A stretch of DNA of 62,078 nt from Bacteroidales bacterium (GTDB lineage Bacteria > Bacteroidota > Bacteroidia > Bacteroidales > F082): assembly GCA_028277395.1 (NCBI GenBank), contig JANQGJ010000092.1:1-62078 (forward strand), written 5' to 3'. The notes under the pieces were generated by a model. That model worked only from the letters and a program-made list of their open reading frames with translations. It was not told where the DNA came from and did no database searches. The position numbers and the translations under genes were made by a program. This document shows, one piece after another, positions 18,845 to 27,530 of this stretch (position 1 is its first letter; every line of letters begins with the position of its first letter).

Positions 18845-19438
18845 ATGTCAAAATTCTTAAAAGCATTATTACCTCCAAAAAACTGGCAGCTTGCTGTTGC
18901 TCTTGTTGCCGGTATATTTTTTGGATTGGCAGCTTATATTCTATATATTTCTAATGCAACATCATACATGTCCGACGAACCTACTACATGCATCAATTGC
19001 CACGTCATGAACACTCAATATGCAAGTTGGTCTAAAAGCTCGCATCGTGAGTTTGCAACCTGCAATGATTGTCATGTCCCACAAAACAGCCTCGTTAATA
19101 AATATTATTTCAAGGCCAAAGATGGATTACGACATGCCACAATGTTTACACTAAGAAAAGAACCCCAGGTAATTGTTATAAAAGAAGAAGGCAGTGAAGT
19201 TGTTCAGAATAACTGTATTCGCTGTCACAACAACCTTATAACTGACAACAAAATGCTGGCCAAAACAAAACAGTTTGACCATTTTAGAACTGAGGGAAGA
19301 AAATGCTGGGAATGCCACAGGGAAGTTCCACATGGTCGTGTAAAAAGTCTGACATCGGCACCAAATGCACTCATTCCGGATATACGAAAACCAATCCCGG
19401 ATTGGATCAATAAATTAGTAAAGTCAAAAACCAATTAA
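18845..19438 (+). CDS. nrfH: Cytochrome c nitrite reductase small subunit (menaquinol dehydrogenase)
   Basis: A 197-residue NapC/NirT-family tetrahaem cytochrome. One membrane anchor (about residues 14-36) is followed by four CxxCH haem sites: CINCH (49-53), CNDCH (73-77), CIRCH (124-128) and CWECH (154-158). The Met55 in CINCHVM matches the unusual methionine ligand of the first haem in NrfH. It takes electrons from menaquinol and passes them to NrfA, forming a membrane-bound NrfHA complex. The nrfA gene starts 12 bases downstream. Confidence 0.96.
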   Translation: MSKFLKALLPPKNWQLAVALVAGIFFGLAAYILYISNATSYMSDEPTTCINCHVMNTQYASWSKSSHREFATCNDCHVPQNSLVNKYYFKAKDGLRHATMFTLRKEPQVIVIKEEGSEVVQNNCIRCHNNLITDNKMLAKTKQFDHFRTEGRKCWECHREVPHGRVKSLTSAPNALIPDIRKPIPDWINKLVKSKTN

Positions 19439-19450
19439 AATACTAAAACA

Positions 19451-20962
19451 ATGAGTAAAGAAAGAAAACCAATTGTTAACTGGATACTGTTTTTTGTAAC
19501 CATAGTTGCAGTTTTTTTCCTTGGGTTGTTAGCTTCATCAATTACTGAGCGCAGAGCTGAGGAAGTTGCAAGTTGCAAGCCTGAAGTAAAAATCAGTGAA
19601 TGGGAACCCCGAAATGAAGTATGGGGAAAAAACTATCCGACAGAGTACGAATCTTACGAACTTAACAACGAATCGAATTTTGCCACAAAATATAATGGCA
19701 ATGCTATGATCGATATGCTTGAGGTTGATCCACGACTTGTTGTACTATGGGCTGGTTATGGGTTTGCCAAAGACTATAACCAGGGACGAGGTCATACTTA
19801 CGCCATTGAGGATTTACGGAACAGTTTGAGAACCGGTGGCCCTACCAATGATTCAGACGGACCAATGCCAACAACATGCTGGACATGTAAAAGCCCTGAT
19901 GTACCAAGAGTTATGAATGAAGAAGGTGTAAAAGAGTTTTATACAGGAAAATGGGCACGCCTGGGATCAGAAGTTGTTAATCCAATAGGTTGTGCCGATT
20001 GCCACAACAATGAAACAATGGACCTTCAGATAACACGTCCTGCTCTGGTTGAAGCTTACGAAAGAATGGGTAAGGATATTAACGAAGCCACACACCAGGA
20101 AATGAGAAGTCTGGTTTGCGCCCAATGCCATGTTGAGTATTATTTTGATAAGAAAAGACCCGGAGCTGAAGGTTCTGCTTATCTTACATTCCCATGGGAC
20201 GGAGGTATGTCTGTTGAGGCTATGGAAGAATATTATGACAATATCAATTTCAAAGACTGGACACATAAACTTAGTAAAGCTCCTATGCTGAAAGCTCAAC
20301 ACCCGGGATATGAGGTGTATCTGGAAGGAATTCATGCAGAAAGGGGTGTAAGTTGTGCTGATTGCCACATGCCATATATGAGTCAGGGAGGTAAAAAATA
20401 TACTGATCATCACATTCAATCGCCTCTGAATAATATTGAGAATTCCTGTATGGTTTGTCATAAAGAGAAAACCCAACAACTTCTTAAAGACGTTTATGAT
20501 CGTCAGGACAGAATTATTGAGAATCGCGATAAACTTGAAGAGCTTATCGTAAGAGCTCATGTTGAAGCTAAAACAGCCTGGGATCTCGGGGCAACAGAAG
20601 CTCAGATGGAAGACATTCTGATGGATATTCGTCATGCACAATGGCGCTGGGATTATGCCGCAGCTAGTCATGGTGGTTCATTTCATGCACCGGTTGAAAC
20701 ATCACGAGTTATAGGAACCGGAATTGACGTAGCTCAGGAAGGCAGAATAAAACTGGCCAGATTGTTACTTGAGCTTGGATATGAAGGAGAAGTACCTTAT
20801 CCTGATATCAGTACAAAAGCAAAAGCTCAGGAATTTATAGGTTTACCTGTTGACAAACTTAAAGAACAAAAAGAAAAGTTCTTAAAAGACCTGGCTCCTA
20901 AATGGGATAAAGAAGCGGAAGCCAGAGAAGCTAAAATGCCTATTGTTTATACGAATAACTAG
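19451..20962 (+). CDS. nrfA: Cytochrome c nitrite reductase catalytic subunit (ammonia-forming)
   Basis: A 503-residue pentahaem nitrite reductase that reduces nitrite to ammonium with six electrons. The catalytic haem site is the variant CWTCK (143-147), and the four others are CADCH (181-185), CAQCH (223-227), CADCH (302-306) and CMVCH (333-337). The calcium-site and active-site residues are recognisable: CHVEYYF (Glu229, Tyr230) and LKAQHP (Lys281, Gln283, His284). The N-terminal hydrophobic segment (9-29) exports and probably anchors it. A strong terminator follows, so the porin-nrfH-nrfA unit ends here. Confidence 0.97.
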   Translation: MSKERKPIVNWILFFVTIVAVFFLGLLASSITERRAEEVASCKPEVKISEWEPRNEVWGKNYPTEYESYELNNESNFATKYNGNAMIDMLEVDPRLVVLWAGYGFAKDYNQGRGHTYAIEDLRNSLRTGGPTNDSDGPMPTTCWTCKSPDVPRVMNEEGVKEFYTGKWARLGSEVVNPIGCADCHNNETMDLQITRPALVEAYERMGKDINEATHQEMRSLVCAQCHVEYYFDKKRPGAEGSAYLTFPWDGGMSVEAMEEYYDNINFKDWTHKLSKAPMLKAQHPGYEVYLEGIHAERGVSCADCHMPYMSQGGKKYTDHHIQSPLNNIENSCMVCHKEKTQQLLKDVYDRQDRIIENRDKLEELIVRAHVEAKTAWDLGATEAQMEDILMDIRHAQWRWDYAAASHGGSFHAPVETSRVIGTGIDVAQEGRIKLARLLLELGYEGEVPYPDISTKAKAQEFIGLPVDKLKEQKEKFLKDLAPKWDKEAEAREAKMPIVYTNN

Positions 20963-20983
20963 GACCAAATAAAGATTTGTATG

Positions 20984-21020
20984 AAGAGCTATCCTGTAAT
21001 TCCGGGATAGCTCTTTTTTT
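20984..21020 (+). terminator. Rho-independent terminator after nrfA
   Basis: AAGAGCTATCC (20984-20994) pairs perfectly with GGATAGCTCTT (21005-21015), an 11-base stem with a ten-base loop, followed by a T run to 21020. It separates nrfHA from the haem-lyase genes. Confidence 0.9.
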
Positions 21021-21176
21021 AATCCAAATCGGTCAAATTACTCATTCCTTTGAAAATAAACCTTATCAGTAAGGTTTTTCGCAGGTAAAATGATTCAAAA
21101 ACAGCATAATTTGGTATTAAGTTAATTTTAACAATAGTGCTAAATATTTTTATGCATATTTGGCATGCTATAAACT

Positions 21177-22418
21177 ATGGAAACGAACAGAAAAATATGG
21201 GAACGTCCGTGGGGATATAAAGAGGGATTTGTAGTTGCAGTTACAATCCTTTTGCTCGGGTTTATTCTTGAATACTCTACAAACGGTGCCGGGGTTGAGA
21301 ATCTACTCTCCTATCCTAATAATGTTTACATCGCAACAGCATTGGTATCGGTGTTGACACTTTCGTTCATCTTTAAAAGAAACTCTGCTGTTATTGAGTG
21401 GTTGTCAGGAGTTCCTGCTGCCATTTCATCAGTTGGTGTTTTACTGCTGGTTTCACTTTTAATGGGGTTAACTTTACAATACGACAGAAATGCACCCGAC
21501 ATCATCAGGAAACTTGGATTATCACATGTGATTACATCGTGGCCATATCTGCTGGCTAATCTGTTTATATTAACAAGTTTAGGTTATACAACAATAAAAA
21601 ACCTTGCCGCATTTAAAAGAAAAAAGACAGGAATAATAGTAAGTCATCTGGGATTATGGATAGTCCTGTTTGCTGCTAATTTCGGAAGTCCGCAGGTACA
21701 ACGACTCCAAATGGAAATTCCTGAAGGTGGGATTAGCAATACCGCCATTGACAGAGGTACAAACCAGGTATATACCATGCCATTTGCCATAAAGCTTATA
21801 GATTTTGTTCTTGAAGAATATAATCCAAAACTTGTTCTGGTTAATAATAAAACAGGACGAATTTATCAATCTGATGTAAATAATTCGATAGAAGCAGACA
21901 CAGGTGCAACAGGTTTAGTGCAGGGATGGACAATAACAGTTGAGAAATACATATACACATCGGCAAAAGCCGGAAGTCATTATTACTTTATAAATGAACC
22001 CGGAGCTGCTCCTTCTGCATTTGTTAACGCATCCAAAAACAATCAGAATATAGAAGGATGGGTAAGTTGCGGAAGTTTTAACAGACCATACGAATCACTT
22101 CGACTTAATGAAGAGTATTCACTAATAATGCTTTTCCCTGAACCTAAGGAATTCACGTCCATTATTGAAATATTCAGAGATGATGAAGACAAAGAAACAG
22201 TGCATCTTCAGGTAAACAAACCTACCAAATCAGATGGGTGGAAAATATATCAGCTTAGTTATGATTCCGAGCTTGGAAGATGGTCCAACGTTACAGTTCT
22301 TGAACTAATAAAAGATCCCTGGCTCCCACTGGTATATTTTGGAATATTCTTAATGCTGGCCGGGGCAGTTTACATTTTCTGGGTTGGTTCCAAAAACAGA
22401 AGTACTAACAATAACTAA
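21177..22418 (+). CDS. ResB-like cytochrome c biogenesis protein (System II)
   Basis: A 413-residue membrane protein of the short Bacteroidota ResB type. The N-terminus has four predicted helices (for example FVVAVTILLLGFILEYSTNG and LGLWIVLFAANFGSPQVQRL), followed by a large extracytoplasmic region (about 165-385) and a final helix (LPLVYFGIFLMLAGAVYIFW). Together with CcsA it forms the cytochrome c haem lyase, which NrfH and NrfA need for their nine haems. The ccsA ATG lies ten bases after this stop codon. It comes after the nrfA terminator, so it probably has its own promoter; only a one-mismatch element (CATATTTG, 21155-21162) was found. Confidence 0.88.
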   Translation: METNRKIWERPWGYKEGFVVAVTILLLGFILEYSTNGAGVENLLSYPNNVYIATALVSVLTLSFIFKRNSAVIEWLSGVPAAISSVGVLLLVSLLMGLTLQYDRNAPDIIRKLGLSHVITSWPYLLANLFILTSLGYTTIKNLAAFKRKKTGIIVSHLGLWIVLFAANFGSPQVQRLQMEIPEGGISNTAIDRGTNQVYTMPFAIKLIDFVLEEYNPKLVLVNNKTGRIYQSDVNNSIEADTGATGLVQGWTITVEKYIYTSAKAGSHYYFINEPGAAPSAFVNASKNNQNIEGWVSCGSFNRPYESLRLNEEYSLIMLFPEPKEFTSIIEIFRDDEDKETVHLQVNKPTKSDGWKIYQLSYDSELGRWSNVTVLELIKDPWLPLVYFGIFLMLAGAVYIFWVGSKNRSTNNN

Positions 22419-22428
22419 ACTAATTACA

Positions 22429-23235
22429 ATGGTATTAACTCATTTTCCACAACATGCAATAGTAATTCTATCACTCTGGACAATTGGTATTCTTTTGATC
22501 ATTAGTGGAAAATACAACAAAACTTACCCAAAAATAGGTCAGGCATTATTAATCTCAGGGATAATATGGCTTTCGATTTTATTGACAAACCTCTGGATAT
22601 CCCTTGAAAGGCCACCTCTCAGAACTCTTGGAGAAACAAGATTATGGTACAGCACATTTTTAGCTGTTGTTGGTATACTGTTTTACTGGAGATGGAAATA
22701 CTATTGGTTTGTAGCGTATTGTTTTTTTATGGCCGGATTATTTTTGATTTTGAACATTATTTTCCCGGAGAACTTTAATAAATCGCTGATGCCGGCACTA
22801 CACAGCCCATGGTTTGTACCTCACGTTATTGTATACATAATTGCATATGCATTACTTGGTGCCTCCAGTATCATTGCTTTTAAACAGATTTTTGATAATT
22901 ACCTGAATAAAAACAATCGTTTTAACTTGCTGAAGCTGGCAGATAATCTTGTTTATATTGGCTTTGCCTTCTTAACACTTGGCTTGTTGTTTGGAGCATT
23001 ATGGGCAAAAGAAGCATGGGGACATTACTGGACATGGGACCCCAAAGAAACCTGGGCATTTCTGACCTGGGCTGTATACCTGATTTATATACACTCCAGA
23101 ATTGGTAATTCATTTAGGGAAAAAACTGCTTCATGGATTCTGGCATTTGGGTTTGTCATTCTTCTTATGTGCTGGTTTGGAGTAAATTACCTCCCGTCAG
23201 CTACTAACAGTGTACACACATATTCTCAGCAATAA
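22429..23235 (+). CDS. ccsA: CcsA/ResC-type cytochrome c haem lyase
   Basis: A 268-residue polytopic membrane protein with about eight helices and the haem-handling tryptophan-rich motif WGHYWTWDPKETWAFLTW. Flanking conserved histidines, for example in SPWFVPHVIVYIIAYALLGA, are where haem ligands are expected. It transports haem and attaches it to apocytochromes with ResB. I take the ATG at 22429 instead of the upstream in-frame TTG at 22384, because the latter overlaps the resB gene. The CcsA identity is firm from the WWD motif and the partner. Confidence 0.92.
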   Translation: MVLTHFPQHAIVILSLWTIGILLIISGKYNKTYPKIGQALLISGIIWLSILLTNLWISLERPPLRTLGETRLWYSTFLAVVGILFYWRWKYYWFVAYCFFMAGLFLILNIIFPENFNKSLMPALHSPWFVPHVIVYIIAYALLGASSIIAFKQIFDNYLNKNNRFNLLKLADNLVYIGFAFLTLGLLFGALWAKEAWGHYWTWDPKETWAFLTWAVYLIYIHSRIGNSFREKTASWILAFGFVILLMCWFGVNYLPSATNSVHTYSQQ

Positions 23236-23281
23236 AAACTGATTTCCATCTACTTGTTTCAAAAAGAATATCTCCGTTCCG

Positions 23282-24361
23282 CTACTTCGGAGCTTTTATT
23301 AGCAGGTATATTGCAATTATAAAAAAGATAGCATTTGGAATCCATGAGGCTACTAAAGGCGACAGATTACCAAAAGTTGAAAAAACGGTAGATACCTGCA
23401 TTAGTAATATGTAACTGAAGGTAAGTCCGATACCTATACCCAGATGCATACCAATACCACCCCTGACTTTTCTGCTCGACAATGCCACACCAATAATTGT
23501 AAGGATAATAATTGCTACCGGACCTGATGCACGCTTATATTTCTCAACTTCAAACTTCTTGTAAGCTTTAGACCCTTTCTGCTTTTCTGAAACAATGAAT
23601 TCATTAAGCTCGAAATAATCCATTTCTTCAAACTTCTCTTTAATTTTGTACAGATCCTCAGGTTGTAATGAAAATGAAGTATCCATTTCAGCACCCTTTA
23701 TAAGCCTTTGACCTGTACTGTCAAGTGTTCTGATAAAAAAGTTTTTAAGCTTCCAGTTTCCGTTTACTGTATCAAGATATATTCGGTCGGCCATTAATTT
23801 ATAGGTCATCTCCTGTCCATCAAACTTTTCCAGGGAGAATTTATACCCTGTTTGCAATTTACTATTATAGGATTCAACAAAAGCAAAAGTATTTGGAGCG
23901 ATTTGAAGGTGTAGGTTCTTTGATTTATCCTTTGTCAGGTTTTCCATATAATTATTTTTGAAAACCCTGCGTTCCTGATTTGTTTTAGGAATCAAAAAGT
24001 TACCCAGGTAAAATGACATAACTGCCAGTAAAACAGCCGAGATCATATAAGGATAAAGAAGCCTTTTAAAGCTGACACCACTACTTAATATAGCTATTAT
24101 CTCTGTATTCCCGGCAAGTTTTGATGTAAAGAAGATTACAGAAATAAAAGTGAATAAATAAATAAACAGGTTAATGAAGTATGGTATAAAATTCACGTAA
24201 TAATCAAACACTATTGCCCTGAGAGGGGCCTCTTTTTGAATGAAACTATCGATATTCTCACTAACATCAAAAATGATTACAATTAAGATAAGTAGTGATA
24301 TAGCATAGAAAAATGTACCTAAAAACTTTCTGATTATGTAGATGTCTATGATCTTTAACAT
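23282..24361 (-). CDS. LptF/LptG family permease
   Basis: A 359-residue YjgP/YjgQ-family protein: three N-terminal membrane helices (ending near residue 120 with YLGNFLIPKTNQERRVF), a large periplasmic beta-jellyroll region (about 125-270), and three C-terminal helices (GPVAIIILTIIGVALSS, then a Gly-rich IGMHLGIGIGLTFSY stretch). These permeases move lipopolysaccharide to the periplasmic bridge. Bacteroidota often keep this paralogue directly behind tgt, as here (98 bases apart). Whether it corresponds to LptF or LptG cannot be told from sequence. Confidence 0.9.
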   Translation of the reverse strand: MLKIIDIYIIRKFLGTFFYAISLLILIVIIFDVSENIDSFIQKEAPLRAIVFDYYVNFIPYFINLFIYLFTFISVIFFTSKLAGNTEIIAILSSGVSFKRLLYPYMISAVLLAVMSFYLGNFLIPKTNQERRVFKNNYMENLTKDKSKNLHLQIAPNTFAFVESYNSKLQTGYKFSLEKFDGQEMTYKLMADRIYLDTVNGNWKLKNFFIRTLDSTGQRLIKGAEMDTSFSLQPEDLYKIKEKFEEMDYFELNEFIVSEKQKGSKAYKKFEVEKYKRASGPVAIIILTIIGVALSSRKVRGGIGMHLGIGIGLTFSYILLMQVSTVFSTFGNLSPLVASWIPNAIFFIIAIYLLIKAPK

Positions 24362-24459
24362 TAGTAAACTCCTTCAGAATTCAAAACCAATATGCTATAA
24401 TGTAATTATTCGACTCAAACTTTCTTTATTCTTATAAACGTATTTGTATAGATTTAGTA

Positions 24460-25590
24460 TTACAACCGACGGGAAACTTTTTCAACCATTTTATTTTTCC
24501 ATTGTGAGAAATCACCAATAACTATATGATTACCTGCTTCTCTCACTAACCACAGGTAAAATGCAAGGTTGTGCTGACTTGCTATCATTCCTCCCAGCAT
24601 TTCTTTTGCAACAAACAGATGTCTTAAATACGCTTTTGAATACTGTTTATCAACATAAGAATTACCATCAGGATCAATGTATGTAAAATCGTTTTTCCAT
24701 TTTTCATTTTTTATATTTATGATTCCTTCTTTAGTAAACAACATTCCATTTCTTCCGTTTCTTGTGGGCATAACACAATCAAACATATCAACCCCCAAAG
24801 CAATTCCTTCCAGAATATTAGCAGGTGTTCCAACTCCCATCAAATACCTGGGTTTATCTTTTGGAAGTATACTACATACTAATTCTGTCATTTCATACAT
24901 AATCTCATGTGGTTCTCCAACTGAAAGACCACCAATAGCATTACCATCAGCACATTTGGAAGCAATATATTCTGCAGATTTAACTCTCAAATCTCTGTAA
25001 GTACTCCCCTGAACAATTGGGAACAGGCTTTGATCATAATCATAAACTGAATCTGTTTCATTAAGTCTGTTAACACATCTGTCAAGCCACCTGTGAGTGA
25101 TATCCATTGACTTCCTTGCATAATCATATTCGCAGGGATAAGGTGTACACTCATCAAATGCCATAATTATGTCTGCACCTATTTTCCTTTGAATGTCCAT
25201 TACGCTCTCAGGAGTGAAATTATGCCTTGACCCGTCAATATGTGACTGAAATACTACTCCTTCTTCAGTAAGTTTTCTTCTGTCCGATAAAGAATATACC
25301 TGGTAACCTCCGCTATCTGTTAAAATTGGTCTGTCCCAACCATTGAATTTATGTAATCCCCCGGCCTGTTCAAGAACTTCAGTACCCGGTCGTAAATATA
25401 AGTGGTATGTATTCCCAAGAATAATATCAGCAACAATATCGTCTTTTACATCCGGGATGTGTATTCCTTTAACAGATCCAATTGTTCCAACAGGCATAAA
25501 AATAGGAGTTTGGATCACACCATGATCAGTAATTATTTCTCCTCTTCGGGCTGAACTATTGGTGTCGGTGGCATGTAGATTGAACTGCAT
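24460..25590 (-). CDS. tgt: tRNA-guanine transglycosylase
   Basis: A 376-residue queuosine enzyme that swaps guanine-34 of certain tRNAs for preQ1. DSGGYQVYSLSDRRKL, FDECTPYPC and GGLSVGEPHEIMYEM form the base-binding pocket, and MFDCVMPTRNGRNGM holds the predicted nucleophilic Asp. The zinc-binding Cys triad normally found just before SKAYLRHL is absent: the segment reads DPDGNSYVDKQYSKAYLRHL, with Gly, Ser and Asp where Cys residues are expected. The following His (SQHNLAFYL) is kept. I believe this is common in Bacteroidota, so the enzyme is probably functional. Confidence 0.95.
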   Translation of the reverse strand: MQFNLHATDTNSSARRGEIITDHGVIQTPIFMPVGTIGSVKGIHIPDVKDDIVADIILGNTYHLYLRPGTEVLEQAGGLHKFNGWDRPILTDSGGYQVYSLSDRRKLTEEGVVFQSHIDGSRHNFTPESVMDIQRKIGADIIMAFDECTPYPCEYDYARKSMDITHRWLDRCVNRLNETDSVYDYDQSLFPIVQGSTYRDLRVKSAEYIASKCADGNAIGGLSVGEPHEIMYEMTELVCSILPKDKPRYLMGVGTPANILEGIALGVDMFDCVMPTRNGRNGMLFTKEGIINIKNEKWKNDFTYIDPDGNSYVDKQYSKAYLRHLFVAKEMLGGMIASQHNLAFYLWLVREAGNHIVIGDFSQWKNKMVEKVSRRL

Positions 25591-25605
25591 TAATATTTTT
25601 TACTG

Positions 25606-25613
25606 CAAAGATA
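25606..25613 (-). promoter_or_regulatory. Candidate -7 element for tgt
   Basis: On the minus strand TATCTTTG matches TAnnTTTG and ends 15 bases before the tgt ATG. It is back-to-back with the element of the glycosyltransferase gene (25635-25642). No -33 partner was found. Confidence 0.4.
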
Positions 25614-25634
25614 GGGGAAATCACACAAGTTGAA

Positions 25635-25642
25635 TAATTTTG
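25635..25642 (+). promoter_or_regulatory. Candidate -7 element of the glycosyltransferase/sigma gene pair
   Basis: TAATTTTG matches TAnnTTTG only six bases before the ATG at 25649, so the message would be nearly leaderless. The alternative in-frame TTG at 25640 lies inside the element and is unlikely to be used. Confidence 0.4.
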
Positions 25643-25648
25643 CACAAT

Positions 25649-26791
25649 ATGGAATCATTGTTATTATTCGATCAGTCCTCAGCAACTGAAAGTATTGTAC
25701 TATATGTTTATTTGGCAACAACAGTAATAATACTTATGTATTACCTGGTTATATTCAGGAAATTTGCTTTTTATAAAGAGCATCAACAAAATAACACTCA
25801 AAAACCACCAGTTTCAATAATAATTGCAGCACATAATGAGGATTACAATCTGCAGAAGAATTTACCGGCAATACTTGAGCAGGATTACCCGGACTTCGAG
25901 GTGGTTGTTGTTAACCACACTTCCAATGATAATACGATGCAGGTATTGTCTGATCTGAAGTTAAGATATGAAAGACTAAACATTGTTAATATAGAACAGG
26001 ATCTTAATTTTTTCAAGGGAAAGAAATTCCCCTTATCCATAGGGATCAAATCAGCAAAAAATGAACTATTGCTTTTAACGGATGCTGATTGCAGACCTGC
26101 TTCTAATCAATGGATAAATTTAATGTCACAACATTACTCAGAGCAAAAAGGTGTTGTACTTGGTTATGGTCCATATTTAAAGAAAAAAGGACTATTAAAT
26201 CTGATTATCAGGTATGATACTTTTATGATAGCACTGCAATATTTTTCACTGGCACTATTAGGGATTCCATACATGGGAGTGGGAAGAAATCTAAGTTATC
26301 GTAAATCAATATTTTACAAAAACAAAGGATTTACTTCACATTATAATATAGCTTCCGGTGATGACGACCTGTTTATCCGACAGGTTGCAACAAAATCTAA
26401 CACAGCAATAGAATTATCAAAAGACAGTTTTATGTATTCTGAACCAAAGACCACCTTTGGAACCTGGTTCAAACAGAAACTCAGACATCTTTCAACAAGC
26501 AAAACATATTCACTTAAACTTCAGATAATTCTTGGAACACATAGCATCAGTCTGTTTCTTTTTTATATCAGTTTAATATTTATGTTAGCCGGTCAGATAT
26601 TGTTATTACCCGTATTAATATGTCTTACTGTTGTTCTGGGATCAAAATTACTAATTCAAAAAAAAGCCGCTCACAAGTTAGGTGAGCATCAAATATTGCT
26701 ATTTTCGCTATTTGGTGACTTCATACATATTTTTGGCATGATGTTATTAACCACAATAAGCTTAATTAGAAAACAAGGTAATTGGAAGTGA
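25649..26791 (+). CDS. Membrane glycosyltransferase family 2 protein
   Basis: A 380-residue GT2 enzyme. One N-terminal helix (about 15-35) precedes the catalytic domain, which begins PPVSIIIAAHNEDYNLQKNL and has the metal-binding LLLTDADCRP, then IASGDDDLFIRQVA and a QxxRW-like KQKLRHLSTSKTY. Two or three helices follow. This is a processive or lipid-substrate type of architecture; the sugar and acceptor cannot be inferred. Its stop codon overlaps the GTG start of the sigma factor gene, so the two are translationally coupled. Confidence 0.87.
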   Translation: MESLLLFDQSSATESIVLYVYLATTVIILMYYLVIFRKFAFYKEHQQNNTQKPPVSIIIAAHNEDYNLQKNLPAILEQDYPDFEVVVVNHTSNDNTMQVLSDLKLRYERLNIVNIEQDLNFFKGKKFPLSIGIKSAKNELLLLTDADCRPASNQWINLMSQHYSEQKGVVLGYGPYLKKKGLLNLIIRYDTFMIALQYFSLALLGIPYMGVGRNLSYRKSIFYKNKGFTSHYNIASGDDDLFIRQVATKSNTAIELSKDSFMYSEPKTTFGTWFKQKLRHLSTSKTYSLKLQIILGTHSISLFLFYISLIFMLAGQILLLPVLICLTVVLGSKLLIQKKAAHKLGEHQILLFSLFGDFIHIFGMMLLTTISLIRKQGNWK

Positions 26792-27381
26792 ATCAAAAGC
26801 TTACAGAAAAAGGTCAACGTGACTTCAAACTTATAAAACAAGCACTTAACGAAGGTGACCAACATGCTTATGCAGAATTGATGCACCATTACCGCGATTC
26901 TCTTTACTTTACTATGCTGAAAATGACAGGTGACCAGCATGATGCCGATGATCTTACCATTGAAGCTTTTGGGAAAGCTTTTAAAAATCTCTCACAATAT
27001 ACATCAGAATATGCTTTTAGTACATGGCTGTTCAAGATTGCAACAAATAACTGCATAGATTTTATGCGAAAAAAGAGCAAAGGGAGCTTTGCTATGAATA
27101 CAAACATCCCTGAAGAAGAATTATCAGTACAGATAAAAACACAGATACCTGATCCTGAAGAGCAATTTATTAAAGAACAGAAGATACATCTCATGCGGGA
27201 GGTAGTACAAAGACTAAAACCTCACTACAAAAAACTTATCGAAATGAGGTATTTTAAAGAGTATTCTTATGATGAGATAGCACAGGAACTGGATCTTCCT
27301 TTAGGTACAGTTAAGGCACAGTTATACCGATCCCGTGAATTTCTATTCAACATTCTGAAAAATTCCAAAGAGAAGATATAA
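26788..27381 (+). CDS. ECF-type sigma-70 family RNA polymerase sigma factor
   Basis: A 197-residue group 4 sigma factor. Region 2 includes DADDLTIEAFGKAFKNL and AFSTWLFKIATNNCIDFMRK, and region 4 the DNA-binding YSYDEIAQELDLPLGTVKAQ. The GTG at 26788 overlaps the preceding TGA (GTGA); a TTG at 26782 is an alternative. No anti-sigma gene lies nearby, and the coupling with a membrane glycosyltransferase is the only hint of function. Confidence 0.9.
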   Translation: MNQKLTEKGQRDFKLIKQALNEGDQHAYAELMHHYRDSLYFTMLKMTGDQHDADDLTIEAFGKAFKNLSQYTSEYAFSTWLFKIATNNCIDFMRKKSKGSFAMNTNIPEEELSVQIKTQIPDPEEQFIKEQKIHLMREVVQRLKPHYKKLIEMRYFKEYSYDEIAQELDLPLGTVKAQLYRSREFLFNILKNSKEKI

Positions 27382-27497
27382 CAGTAAATAATAATCTGCT
27401 ACCATCCTGTTTTTCATCTGTCATATTACAATTATTTAGAATAAAACGAAATTTAACAACTTCATATTTCAACCGGTGAAAAAAGGAAAAAGTATGC

Positions 27498-27505
27498 TAA
27501 TTTTG
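27498..27505 (+). promoter_or_regulatory. Candidate -7 element for hutU
   Basis: TAATTTTG matches TAnnTTTG and lies 25 bases before the hutU ATG, giving a leader of about 20 bases. There is no TTTG at -33. Confidence 0.45.
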
Positions 27506-27530
27506 TCCGGTATTAATTTCAACTATTATT

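Noticed and set aside
19967..20671. Long minus-strand open frame inside nrfA
   Set aside because: It lies wholly within the pentahaem reductase gene, whose haem motifs are all in the plus frame; it has no recognisable domain.
23272..23292. CTCCG/CGGAG repeat between ccsA and the lptFG-type gene
   Set aside because: Five-base stem overlapping the end of the minus-strand gene, too weak to call.
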